Positions 1 through 10,622 of a stretch of DNA of 64,000 nucleotides are shown piece by piece (within the stretch, counting starts at the first letter, position 1; every line of letters starts with the position of its first letter). The position numbers and the translations under genes were made by a program. This DNA is from Myxocyprinus asiaticus (Eukaryota > Chordata > Actinopteri > Cypriniformes > Catostomidae), in contig NC_059358.1 of NCBI RefSeq assembly GCF_019703515.2, forward strand, positions 47,006,594 to 47,070,593, given 5' to 3'. A model generated the notes under the pieces. It did not search any database. It was not told the DNA's origin and worked only from the letters and a program-made list of their open reading frames with translations.

Positions 1-318
1 CCTCCAGTGGCTCCGCCCACAGAGTCTCCAGGGGCTCCACCCCCTGAGAGTCTAGCATGCCATGCTGCCACTTCAGCCTCACCATACCACGCTGTCTCGT
101 CAGAAACTGCTCCACAACCCACATCTGTCTCGTCAGGCTCTGCTCCACAGCCTATGTCTGTCTTGTCAGACCCTGATCCCCAGCCCGCCATGCTCCACAG
201 CCCACATCTATATCATCAAGCCACACTTCGGAAGGCCGCGGCTGCTCCTTTGGGCGGATGGCAGTGGCAAGGACTCCATGAGAGCGCATCCCTCCTCCTT
301 CCCGGGTTTCGGGACCAA
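1..318 (-). mobile_element. Gypsy/Ty3 internal region: PBS and gag start (fragment)
   Basis: Read on the minus strand, the LTR at 319-538 is followed by a primer-binding-like sequence, TGGTCCCGAAACCCGGGA (complement of about 300-317), and then by a GC-rich proline/serine-type coding stretch that runs off the window edge. The primer site directly after an LTR ending in ACA is what a Ty3/Gypsy element shows at its 5' end. The open frame on the plus strand at 7-363 is low-complexity (P, S, Q, H), starts with GTG, and I take it as the antisense shadow of gag. Only the first 300 bases of the internal region are present, so the family cannot be refined. Confidence 0.5.
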
Positions 319-538
319 TGTAACAGTATAAGGATGGGCAAGGAGGAGGCAGGAACTGGCTGAACAGTCAAAGTAATATTTAATGTAAAATTAAAACCTA
401 AAGACACAAAACACAAACACACACACGGCAGCTGCGTGTGGCTCTCTCTCTCCCGAACTGCCACATCCGGCTGCCTTTATCCCTCTCCGGGGGCTGGGCG
501 TGAGTAGTCACGGCCACGCCCTCCTCCTCATTTCAACA
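319..538 (-). repeat. Gypsy-type LTR (5' LTR of the minus-strand element)
   Basis: On the minus strand the segment begins TGTTGAAATG and ends ..CTGTTACA, that is TG..CA, about 220 bp. It abuts the primer-binding-like sequence on its 3' side. It contains a GATAAAGG motif that could serve as a TATA-like element. The outer boundary at 538 is the nearest TG that fits and may be off by a few bases. No target-site duplication can be checked because the element runs off the window. Confidence 0.45.
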
Positions 539-565
539 TTTTTAACCAGGCTTTAAGGATATGTA

Positions 566-1862
566 AACTCAGCAAAAAAAGAAATTTCCCTTTTCCAGGA
601 CATTGTATTTTAAAAATAATTTTGTAAAAATCCAAATAACTTTATATATATTCATTGTAAAGGGTTTAAACAATGTTTTCCATGCTTGTTCAATGAACCA
701 AAAACAATTAATGAACATGCACCTGTGGAACGGTCGTTAAGACACTAACAGCTTACAGACGGTAAGCAATTAAGGTCACAGTTATAAAAACTTAGGACAC
801 TAAAGAGACCTTTCTACTGACTCTGAAAAATGCCAAGGGTCCCTGCTCAACTGCGTGAACGTGCCTTAGGCATGCTGCATGGAGGCATGAGGACTGCAGA
901 TGTGGCCAAGGCAATAATTTGCAATGTCTGTACTGTGAGACGCCCAAACAGTGCTACAGGGAGAAAGGAAGGACAGCTGATCATCCTCGCAGTGTCAGAC
1001 CATGTGTAACAACACCTGCACAGGATCGGTACATCTGAATATCACACCTGGAGGACAGGTACAGGATGGCAACAACAACTGCCTGAGTTACACCAGGAAT
1101 GCACAATCCCTCCATCAGTGCTCAGACTGTCCGCAATAGGCTGAGAGAGGCTGGACTGAGGGCTTGTAGGCCTGTTGTAAGGCAGGTTCTTACCAGACAT
1201 CACCGGCAACAATGTCACCATAGGCACAAACCTACCTTGGCTGGACCAGGCAGGACTGGCAAAAAGTGCTCTTCACTGACGAGCCGTGGTTTTTTCTCAC
1301 CAGGATGGTCGGACTCGTGTTTATCGTCGAAGGGATGAGTATTACACTGAGGCCTGTACTCTGGAGTGGGATCGATTTGGAGGTGGAGGGTCCGTGATGG
1401 TCTGGGGCATTGTGTCACAGCATCATCAGACTGAGCTTGTTGTCACTGCAGGCAATCTCAATGCTGTGCAATACAGGGAAGACATCCTCCTCCCTCATGT
1501 GGTACCCTTCCTTCAGGCTCATACTGACATGACCTTCCAGCATGACAATACCACCAGCCATACTACTCGTTCTGTGTGTGATTTCCAGCAAGACAGGAAT
1601 GTCAGTGTTCTGCCATGGCCAGCGAAGAGCCTGGATCTCAATCCCATTGAGCACGTCTGGGACCTGTTGGATTGGAGGGTAAGGGCTAGGGCCATTCCCC
1701 CCAGAAATGTCCAGGAACTTGCAAGTGCCTTGGTGAAAGAGTGGGGTAACATCTCACAGCAAGAACTGGCAAATCTGGTGCAGGCCATGAGGAGGAAATA
1801 CACTGCAGTACTTAATGCAGCTGGTGGCCACATCAGATACTGACTGTTACTTTTGATTTTGA
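566..1862 (+). mobile_element. Tc1/mariner transposon, 3' end missing
   Basis: The left end has the ITR-like start AACTCAGCAAAAAAAGAAA next to a TA (564-565), a typical Tc1 insertion site. A transposase reading frame starts at ATG 830 and is continued in other frames to 1843. The right ITR is absent: after TTTTGATTTTGAT at about 1862 the sequence changes abruptly to the internal part of the LTR-like repeat shared with 43515 onward. The copy is therefore truncated by that junction and cannot move by itself. Confidence 0.85.
830..1843 (+). pseudogene. Tc1 transposase, frameshifted
   Basis: The DDE transposase of the Tc1 copy cuts and re-joins DNA at TA sites when intact. Residues visible: an N-terminal helix-turn-helix region from 830 (starting MPRVPAQLRERALGML) that breaks at an in-frame stop near 1006; a middle part near 1099-1285 with FTDE at the expected first catalytic Asp; and a longer C-terminal frame 1286-1843 with the second Asp in FQHDNTTSH and the catalytic Glu in LNPIEHVWDLL. 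Spacing fits the DD34E group. At least two frameshifts separate the pieces, including one near the first Asp. The frame at 1286 begins with GTG and is not a real start. Confidence 0.8.
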
Positions 1863-1919
1863 TCATCAAAGATAATTATCAATTATCAAAAATCAATAGA
1901 ATATTAATAAGGATTAACA
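1863..1919 (-). mobile_element. Internal leader remnant of the 1.4 kb LTR-like element (copy 1)
   Basis: About 57 bases rich in ATCAAAGATAATTATC-type sequence are nearly identical to 43511-43567 next to the second copy of the repeat. On the minus strand they lie just downstream of the LTR. The segment is cut off on its left by the Tc1 remnant. Confidence 0.5.
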
Positions 1920-3341
1920 TTGACGGGGCACCACCCTGGAATTAGGGACTAATAACCAAATAGTAAAACAGTCTCAATATTAGATTGTTTTCTTAGGAAA
2001 ATCGACATCTGAAGAATATCGATTTTCGGGAAAAAAAACAATGAATGAAGGTTTGAATCTGAGCACTGACATCCCTTCAGCATGACACAGGTGTATGCAA
2101 AACAAACCAAAACACTTCTCTTTGTAATATAAACAAACGTTTATTTATGAAGTATTAATAATTAATACAATGCAGTCAATAAACTTCCGACTTACAACTA
2201 CAAACTAAACAGTGATATGATTAGATATGGAAATAAAAATAATCCTATAAACACATAAGGTGTGTGTGTGTGTGTTTGTGTGGGTGTGTGGTTAGTAAGA
2301 GAGAGAGAGGGAAAGAAGTGACAGCCCTAAAGCCGATTTTGCGATCGTGGGAGAGAAAACAGCTGTCAGTTTATCACTCAGAGACGCAGTGGACGGCTCG
2401 GAAACAGTCTCGCGTTATTTGACTCTTTAATGGATGAAGTCAGTTGCTGTCTCACCCGCGATGGTGAAATTGCACAACAATCCAATTTGGTTGGACCACA
2501 ATACAGCAAAACAAATTTGTGATAATTAATACCCTGAGTATTAATAATGAGCGGACATGGTGGTCCGTAAACTGTACAAGCAAAAACCTTGAAACACAAG
2601 AATAACACACTATAATATTCTATCTCTGCCCAGACGTAAACCTCTTACTTGAATCGCATGAGGACACAGGTAGAATGTGTTTTCCTCCGTCCTTTAACTC
2701 TGACCCGGTTCCTTGAGGCTCGTGTGATGACGGGAGGCCGTTTCCTCGCTCTGTCGGTGGGCGGTACGGCTGTTGATTCTCGGCGGGCTGGCGGAGAACT
2801 CAGAAATGTCGACTTGATTGAAGATGGCAGAGAAATCTTTAATCTCTTCACTTCTGTAGGCAAACGGATGAAGATGCGAATTGCTCGGCGGTCTCCTTCG
2901 AATGCGTTATAGTGTTCGGTTGAACACAGAGTAATCTCAACTCGTTCAGCAAGATTGAGATTGTATGGCTACAGTTTCAAGTCGGACATTACTTCCTTGT
3001 GCCACGAGGTTGCACCTGGAGCAGCAAAGAGCTACGTCTATATTCGGTGAACAAAGTCGCTGGAAGTGAATTCTGGAAGCATTTCAGAGGTATTTCAACT
3101 CCTGATGATGTCATGTTTGAGGGACGTTCTGTTGTGTGCCTCCTCCAATAGGAGTTGAGAGTTCGATCCTTTAGTGAGCAAGGCTTCATGGATTTGTAGT
3201 CTTTTTTGGACTCCCTTTGTTTGATTTTGGCGTGATTTTTATCGGTAAGATTTACAACTTGGAAAGTGGGGGCTTGAGTTAGGTTTTTATGACTGTATTA
3301 GGCCTGCCTTTGTCTTCTATCTGAATACATGAGGCCCAACA
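1920..3341 (-). repeat. Long LTR-like repeat, copy 1
   Basis: About 1422 bp, closely similar along its whole length to 43568-45010. On the minus strand it begins TGTTGGGCCTCATG and ends GGTGCCCCGTCA, so it has TG..CA ends. An AATAAA polyadenylation signal lies on the minus strand near 2145, and a TGGTGCCCCGTC motif near the inner end could be either the LTR tail or the primer-binding site, which leaves the inner boundary uncertain (1920 or about 1937). Short frames inside (2378-2608, 2649-2912) show no recognisable domain. The right end abuts DIRS sequence at 3342. It is probably the LTR of an endogenous retrovirus or LTR retrotransposon; no coding part is left to name the family. Confidence 0.55.
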
Positions 3342-3816
3342 CTCCCAAGGGGAGGACACTGCGGAGACCACACCTCACCCAGAGAGAGGGGGGGATATTT
3401 AAGTGGAAAATACGTCATATGGTCTTGCCAACCATGTGGAGAAGTCTCATGGTAGATCCTACCCATTGGGGGAGGAGTTATTACAAACATGGAGACTGTG
3501 GCAGAGGGGGCTCTGCCCAAGGAAGACGCAGTTTGCCAACAGGGAAACGAATTAGCGGAAGATATACATCGCATGGGGTTACCTTACAGGGAACCGCCAC
3601 ATGCGGAGCACCTTCATTAGAGCAGGGCTCTTACTTAGCACGTGTACTGGGCCGGGAGCGAGTCTCGCCGAAAACTCGACTGCCACAGGGCTCGGAGGAA
3701 GTCAACCAGGGAACATAGTTTGGGAACACTACTGGGAATTAATGGCACACGTCTTCAGCTCAGAGGAGGTGAAAGGCGCTATGTGCAAGCAATACACCCG
3801 GCTGGCTATCCCGGGC

Positions 3817-4868
3817 TTATCCACTTGTATTACGTGCCACTACCTGGGTGTTGCAAAGGTGTTGGGTGTTGCCCAGCCCACTGCTCTGCAAATGTCTGTT
3901 AGAGAGGTACCCCTGGCCAGGGCCCAGGAGGCCGCTACACCCCTGGTAGAATGGGCTCGTAGCCTTACCGGGGGCGGCATGTCCGGGGCATGATATGCCA
4001 TAGCTATGGCATCTATGAGCCAGTGGGCGATCCTCTGCTTGGAGACAGCGCTTCCTTCCGCTGTGCACCAAAGCAGACAAAGAGCTGCTCAGAGATCCTA
4101 AAGCTCTGCATGCGATCCAGATAAATGTGTAAAGCGTGCAACAGAAACAGCAACGACAGGGCTGGGTCTGCCTCCTCCTGGGGAAGCGCTCGCAGGTTCA
4201 CCACCTGGTCCCTAAAAGGGGTCGTGGGAACCTTGGGCACATAGCCCGGACGGGGTCTCAAGATCACGTGAGAGTAGCCCGCCACCGAGCTCCAGGCGCG
4301 TTTTGCTGACAGAGAACGCTTGCAGGTCTCCTATCCTCTTGATGGAAATGAACGCAGTCAGGAGGGCAGTCTTCAAGGAGAGTGCCTTAAGCTCAACTGA
4401 CTGCAAAGGCTCAAAGGGGGCACTCTGTAGACCCTGAAGAACTACAGAGAGGTCCCATTAGGGAATGAGGCACGGTCTGGAGGGGTTCAGCCTCCTAGCA
4501 CCTCTCAGTAACCTGATGATCAGGTCGTGCTTCCCTAAGGACTTACTGTCCACTGTGTCGTGGTGTGCTGCTATAGCAGCAACGTACACCTTCAAGGTAG
4601 AAGGGGACAGCCGCCCTTCCAACCTCTCCTGCATGAAGGAAAGCACCGATCCGACTGCACATCTCTGGGGGTCTTCTTGTCGGGAAGAACACCACTTAGT
4701 GAAGAGACACCACCTAAAGGCATACAGGCACCTCATTGAAGGGGCCCTAGCCTGAGTTATCGTGTCTACCACTACGGATGGTAGACCGCTTAGGTCTTTC
4801 GTGTCCCATCCAGGGGCCAGATGGTGCGCCATCCCTGAGAAAGAAGGTCCTTCCTCAGGGGAATTCAC
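3817..4868 (-). pseudogene. DIRS copy A tyrosine recombinase, catalytic Tyr deleted
   Basis: The YR inserts the circular DIRS intermediate. N-terminal core-binding part in 4458-4868 (VVVDTITQARAPSMR, SPSTLKVYVAAIAA). The catalytic domain continues across frameshifts with box I in IKRIGDLQAFSV and the H-x-x-R box in AHSTRGVAASWAL near 3965. Compared with copy B, about 31 bases are missing near 3852, between the NTFA and QVVARN codons. This removes the FYNL stretch with the nucleophilic Tyr and shifts the frame. The copy cannot encode an active recombinase. Confidence 0.8.
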
Positions 4869-5053
4869 CGGGGGGGGCTGCCGTGAGGAGCGTGAGGTCT
4901 GAGAACCACGTCTATGTGGGCCAGTAGGGTGCTACCAGGACAACCTGCTCCTCATCCTCCCTGATCTTGCACAGAGTCTGTGCAAGTAGGCTCACTCGGG
5001 GAAATGCATATTTGCGTAGGCCAGGAGGCCAGCTGTGTGCCAGCGCATCTATG

Positions 5054-5554
5054 CTAAGAGGTGCCTTGGTCAGGGCATACCAGAGCGGGCAGTGGGAGGA
5101 TTCTTGGGAGGCGAACAGGTCTACCTGTGCCTGTCCGAATCAAATCCCAAATCAGATGGACCACCTGAGGGTGGAGCCTCCACTCTCCCCTGAGGGTAAC
5201 CTGCCATGACAGCACGTCCGCTGCAGTGTTGAGGTCACCCGGGATGTGAGTGGCTCGCAGCGACTTGAAGTGCTGCTGAATCCAGAGGAGGAGACGGCGG
5301 GCGAGTTGTGACATACAACGAGAGCGCAGACCGCCTTGGTGGCTGATATATGCTACAGTTGCCGTGTTGTCTGTCCGAACTAACACGTACTTGCCCTGGA
5401 TCAATGGCCGGAACCTCCGCAGGGCGAGCAGAATTGCCAGCAACTCAAGACAGCTGATGTGCCAACACAGCCGCGGGCCCGTCCATAAGCCGGTGGCTGC
5501 GTGCCCATTGCAAACAGCACCCCAGCCCGTTTTGGAGGTGTCTGTTGTGACCAC
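5054..5554 (-). pseudogene. DIRS copy A RNase H domain
   Basis: A 166-residue open stretch on the minus strand with the four expected acidic positions: D in TDTSKTGWG, E in LELLA, D in VRTDNTATV, and the last D in LNTAADVLS. RNase H removes the RNA strand during reverse transcription. It lies between RT and the tyrosine recombinase, as in other DIRS elements. Copy B has lost this segment. The stretch has no stop of its own, but it is part of an element broken elsewhere. Confidence 0.8.
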
Positions 5555-5699
5555 AACGCGCCGAGACCTGCTTTAGGGGAACACCTGCCCATAGAAATGA
5601 GAGGTTGGTCCAAGGGCTGAAGAGATGGTGACAGACCGGCATGATGGCCACGCGATGTGTCCCGCGGCGCCATGCCCATCTAGGGAGTCAAGTCTGAAG

Positions 5700-6500
5700 C
5701 CAGTGCTGAAGCGAGCGGGGTGGCCACCGCTGAGAATGCCATATGCCCCAGGAGCCTCTGAAAGAGTTTCAGTGGAACCGCTGTTTTCTGTTTGAACACC
5801 TCCAAACAGGTCAGCACTGACTGTGTGCGCTCGTTCATGAGTCCAACTCCAAACCGAGAAAAGAGATGCTCTGAACCGGGAGGAGCTTGCTCTTTTCCCA
5901 GTTGACCCGAAGCCCTAATCGGCTGAGGTGCGAGAGCACCAAGTCCCTGTGTGCACACAACATGTCTCGAGAGTGAGCTAGGTTTAGCCAATCATTGAGA
6001 TAGTTGAGGATGCGAATGCCCACTTCCCTTAACGGGGCAAGAGCTGCCTCTGCAACCTTTGTGAAGACGCGAAGAGACAAGGACAGGCCGAAAGGGAGGA
6101 CCTTATACTGATACGCCTGACCCTCAAATGCAAACTGCAGGAAGGGTCTGTGTCAAGGTAGAATCGAGAAGTGAAAGTACGCATCCTTCAGGTCTTCCAC
6201 CACGAACCAATCTTGATGCCGGACGCTCACCAGAATGTGTTTTTGCATCAGCATCTTGAACGAGAGTCTGTGTAAAGCCCGGTTCAGTACTCGCAGGTCC
6301 AAGATTGGCCGCAACCCACCGCCTTTTTTCGGTACGATGAAGTAGGGGCTGTAAAACCTCTTCTTCATCTTGGCTGGTGGGACAGGTTCTATTGCATCCT
6401 TCCGTAGAAGGGTGGTGATCTCCGCACGCAAGGTAGCAGCATTTTCGTCCTTCACCAAGGTGAAGTGGATACCGCTGAACCTGGGCGGACGCCTTGCAAA
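5700..6500 (-). pseudogene. DIRS copy A reverse transcriptase
   Basis: The RT copies the element RNA into DNA. Visible blocks on the minus strand: TLRFGYAIQFA and PPRF near 6490, FIVPKKGGGLRPILDLR near 6320, DLKDAYFH near 6180, then an in-frame TGA at 6153-6155 after SILP, then VFTKVAEAALAPL and NYLNDWLNLA near 6000, and a FLGLELDS-type end near 5840. The catalytic box normally reads Y-x-D-D; here it is YLND, so the first Asp is Asn (codon AAT). Both the TGA and the Asn codon recur at the same places in copy B. Confidence 0.8.
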
Positions 6501-6699
6501 CTGAATCGCGTAGCCAAATCGTAAGGTCTGGACCAGCCATCGCGATGGATTGGAAAGCGCAAGCCACACATCCAAGTTCCGTGACAGGGGGGCCAAATGG
6601 ACAACATCGTCAGATGTACCGGCAGGTGGAGCCTCGTGGCGGGGTGGAGCTCGAGGTGCCACACCATGTCGTGGCTGTGTTGAGTCTAGGGACATCGAA

Positions 6700-8121
6700 G
6701 CACTTACCTGGCTCCTTGTGACCACCCCCGGAACAGCCTGGGACCTGTCCTCACAACCCGTGGAGACTGTCACATCGGGGGCGGATTTGTGCCACAGCTG
6801 GGCGCGCAGGGGCGGGGAGACCGCCACTGGAGCGCCAAACCTGCAAGGGAGAAAAGGTGGACAGTGGTCGTGATGATGACCATGCACACCGGGTATGTGA
6901 CCCAGGGAAGGTGGAAACCGCTCTTTTGCTGAACTGTTGGGTACCGCAGCCACTTGGGCATGTGGCAAAATCAAATGAAAAGGCAACAAAAGATTCTCCA
7001 CCCGGCCCTCCACCGGGGGATGGAGTGGTCTTACTACCAGCTCCAGTGCAGTGGGTTCCATCGACCCTAGGTCGCCCGTCTCAGGGGCGCTCTGACGACC
7101 TTCGTGGGTTCTTGGCAGCCGGCCGTGAGACTGATGGTGTCTGTTTCCTGCGGTGGGCTCCACACTGGGGCCGGGCCAGAGGGGCAGGCTGTGGTGGAGT
7201 CCTTGGTGAAGAGCAGATGGGGAGCTGGATCTTGAGCCGCGCCGGGGCAGAATATGCTGGAAAGCCTCCGTCTGCTGCTTCACCGTCGAGAACTGCTGGG
7301 CAAAGTCCTTGATGGTGTCGCCGAATAGGCCAGCCTGGGAGATGGGGTTAGCAAGGAACTGTGTCTTGTCGGCCTCACCCATCTCGACCAGGTTGAGCCA
7401 AAAGTGGCGCTCCTGGACCTCTAGTGGACATCGTCCGCCCGAGAGACCGCGCTGTGACCTTCGTCGCTCAGAGAGCGAGGTCAGTCGCCGAGCGCAGTTC
7501 CTGCATCAGATCTAGGGCAGAACTACCCTCGTGCAGTTCTTTTAGCACCTTGGCTTGGTGGACCTGCAGGAGAGCCATGGCATGCAGGGCAGAGGCGGCT
7601 TGTCCAGCAGCACTGTAGGCTTTGGCCGTCAGGGACGACGTGAACCTACAGGGCTTGGACGGGAGCTTTGGGCGTCTGTGTCAGGTGGCGGCGCTCTGCG
7701 GGCATAAGTACACCGCGAGTGCCTTATCCACCAGGGGAATCGCCGTATAGCCCCTGGCCGCCCTGCCATCGAGGGTAGTGAGGGCAGGGGAACTGAGAAA
7801 TCGGGACCGAGCAGTAAAAGGTGCCTCCAATGATTTTGTCAGCTCCTCATGCACTTCCGGGAAGAAAGGCACTGGAGCAGGGCATGGCTGCATTGAACAG
7901 CGCTGCGAGCCCAGGAACCAATCATCGAGCCGCGAGGGTTCAGGGGAGAGCAGAGGGTTTCACTCTAGCCCGACGCTCACGGCCACTCGGGAAAGCATGT
8001 CCATCATCTCTGCATCAGCCTGTGACCTGGCAATCGTCCCCGAAGTGGGGAACCCAGCTGAGGCTTCTGCGTCTGACTGTACAAGCCCGCTCTCCGATGC
8101 TGCGCTTGAAAGCTCATCTGT
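6700..8121 (-). pseudogene. DIRS copy A gag-like region
   Basis: Open fragments on the minus strand (for example 7681-7893 and the 5' part of 6153-7382) match the gag region of copy B frame by frame at the DNA level, for instance the PPPPDT-type stretch before RT and the SSCTSGK-like antisense of VHEELTKS. Gag of DIRS elements packages the RNA. Several frameshifts separate the pieces, and the cysteine-rich N-terminus seen in copy B (37540-37680) is missing because the element is truncated at 8121. Confidence 0.55.
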
Positions 8122-9970
8122 TTTTCCATGTATCTGTCCATGTTGCCATTATTATCATGGTTGAGGAAAAATTAACTGGATTACCTTGTGACATCATTCA
8201 CATCCTGTTTCCCATAAAAAACGTGGGTATACGAAAAACCATGCACTCCGAAAGTTGTACGGGGCGAGTGTGTTGGAAGCCCAAAAACAGCAACCCGCAA
8301 GTGGCCATATTTATAAGCAACTTAATGGAAAAAAATAAAAATAATCCAAGTCGCTAATAATAAGCAGACTTGGCAACTTTGCCTGTCAGATGCAGAATCA
8401 CTGTGTACGCGCTGCAGTAGACAAGCTTGCAATTTGCCGTGATAGTCAAGCACCGCTGTTGTCATTTTTGCTTTCGGTTAGAGTTGAGACAGTTCGACAT
8501 AAATAAACTCTTACATCAGCATAAACTGTAATATACTTACATTTATATTTTATACATTGGGAAACCGAATGCTGGAGTGGCAGATGGCATGACAATTACT
8601 TTGTCTTGTTGTTTTTTACAAGACAAACCAGTTCAATATTCAAACAAATCTTGATCTAAATCTAAATCATTTTATGTGCAACTATGGTGAATTATCAGTA
8701 TCCCATATGCATGTACACATACTGTATATATTATACATGCTATTTGTTCCTGAATGTGGCACTGTTGTTTCAGTGATTGACTTGATTTACATTTGACATT
8801 TCTATTTGATGAAGAGGCAATGCTGAAGTAAACTATAGCAAGTACAAAACATGGACAGTATGATATGGTCAGCTCTTCACCTTACCAAGATGTTCTTTAT
8901 GCTATCTGAAAGCAATGCCAAGCCCTTCTATGTTTAATTCAATCACCATGCAGTATTATGAACTCCAGAGTCAGAGAGCAACAATATCAATATCACAAGC
9001 GCACTGCTTTAGAAACTTCCAGAACAGGAAGGAGTATCACTCCTCCACCAGTAGGTCAAGACAACTCAAACTCACACACTCGCTCGATTTCTATCCCTCA
9101 TCTGGCAAGCTTTGCTGTGGTCTTCTTGTACCTCCTTAATGGACTCAATTCTCAGTATTCAAAGCTTACCACATTGCAGTGGAAGGAGTCCAGTAAGAGC
9201 TGCTGCTCCACCCTGACACCTCAAATATCCACAGCATAATAGAACGATTGCGCAGAGCTATTAATCAGAAGTCTCATTTCTAAGTATCAGTTCCAACGGC
9301 CAGGGTAGATTCTCCCACAAGGATTTCAACTAATCAGTTGCTGTATACAATATACTAGGTCACAACCGTAAAAAGTTACTTAAAGTATAAAAACATGTCT
9401 ATACAGGGGGAGTAACAAAAAGAGTTATTGCTTTTTGTACATGAAAAGTAAATGAATGGTGTACATAAGAAGAATTGCAATATGTGCATTTGACAGCAGA
9501 TATCTGTCTAATATGTTGCAGCAGAATGATTGAGAAGCACTCATGGGTGAAAATTTGCATAATACTTCAAGCACTCACTCAGGTGTGTCAGTTCCTAACT
9601 GTCAGCTCTAATGCTATTACACTGATGCTAAGTTGTCAGCAAAGGAGCCAAACAGATCATTTGTTTCAGCCAGGGCGAAATATTTCTCAACCAATCATTT
9701 TTTCCGTTTCATCCAATGGACGGGATATTGTAGTGGAACAACGTGAGTTCAATGTTGCTTGTTCCTCAAAATCATATAATACCAGATCATTTTAGTTTAT
9801 ATTTCTTAGTAGGAAAACAATTTCTCTTCAAAACACAGATTTAAAATACAAAACAAAGAGCATGATGGTACACAAATACAAATATCAACTGGTACTTTAA
9901 AAATATCAGTAGTTACAATTTTAACTTGTAATAATATGAATATTACTACACAGTATAATTTTATATAATT
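8122..9970. other. Unassigned intergenic stretch
   Basis: AT-rich sequence with no recognised repeat end. Two overlapping frames at 8915-9239 stay open for 70-93 codons but show no domain. A CATATGATTTT-like rich area leads into the MITE at 9974. I cannot support a gene here. Confidence 0.5.
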
Positions 9971-9973
9971 CTA

Positions 9974-10622
9974 GGAATAGTTCACCCAGAATGAAAATTT
10001 AGTCATTATTTATTTTAGCTAATGTTTTTCCAAACCCATATGACTTTCTTTCTTCTGCAAAACACAAAAGAATATATTTTAAAGAATGTTGTGATCGCTG
10101 ATTTCCATTCAGTAGCAGTTGATAGGGACTCACTCAAAAGCTTAAAAAGCTTTCTAAAGGCATTCAATCACTTTATATGATGAAAAGATCGAAATGTAAG
10201 ACATTATTTACTCTACACAAGAATCAATGATGTTTGATGTTATTGATGTGTCACTATATTTGATTTAGGCTTTATATACATACATTTATCTTTGATTTGA
10301 TTTTGTTTTGATAGTGAATGACGACTTAAAGTTCATTCCGTTTATCATACAAAGTCATTGTATGCTTTCAGAAAACTTGGAATATGGTGCCCAGTTTGCA
10401 TTAACTACTTTTATGCAACTTTTATTTGTTTGCTTTTTTAAGCTTTTAAGTGAGTCACTATCAACTTCTATTTTATGGAAATCAGCTAATGCAACATTTA
10501 AAAAAAAAAAATACCTTAGTGTTCCACACAAGAAAGAAAGTCATATGGGTTTAGAACAACAAAAACAACACAGGTAAATAAATTATGACAGAATATTAAT
10601 TTTTGGGTGAACTATTCCTTTA
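9974..10622. mobile_element. Non-autonomous DNA transposon (MITE) with inverted ends
   Basis: The left end reads AGGAATAGTTCACCCAGAAT and the right end is its inverse complement, ATTTTTGGGTGAACTATTCCTT. The terminal regions stay complementary further in, with CATATGACTTTCTTTCTT on the left and AAGAAAGAAAGTCATATG on the right. This end sequence is one I know as abundant in cyprinid genomes. The centre (about 10200-10490) shows no transposase; the frame 10308-10577 is a shadow. The target duplication is unclear. Confidence 0.75.

Larger units (their letters stand above)
3342..8121 (-). mobile_element. DIRS1-type tyrosine-recombinase retroelement, copy A (both ends truncated)
   Basis: On the minus strand, from 8121 leftward, the order is gag-like, reverse transcriptase, RNase H, tyrosine recombinase (YR) and a 3' non-coding region. 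This is the DIRS order, and it has no LTR and no DDE integrase. It matches copy B (37124-41356) nearly throughout, but keeps the RNase H segment that B lacks. The gag end stops at 8121, within sequence matching B near 37945. The 3' end stops at 3342, where the LTR-like repeat begins. Neither terminal inverted repeat nor the internal complementary region is present, so the copy is dead. Confidence 0.85.

Noticed and set aside
7..363. Proline-rich 118-codon frame on the plus strand
   Set aside because: Starts with GTG, low complexity, and overlaps the antisense of a Gypsy primer site and gag start.
8915..9239. Overlapping 74- and 93-codon frames
   Set aside because: No domain, no splice-site support, ordinary composition.
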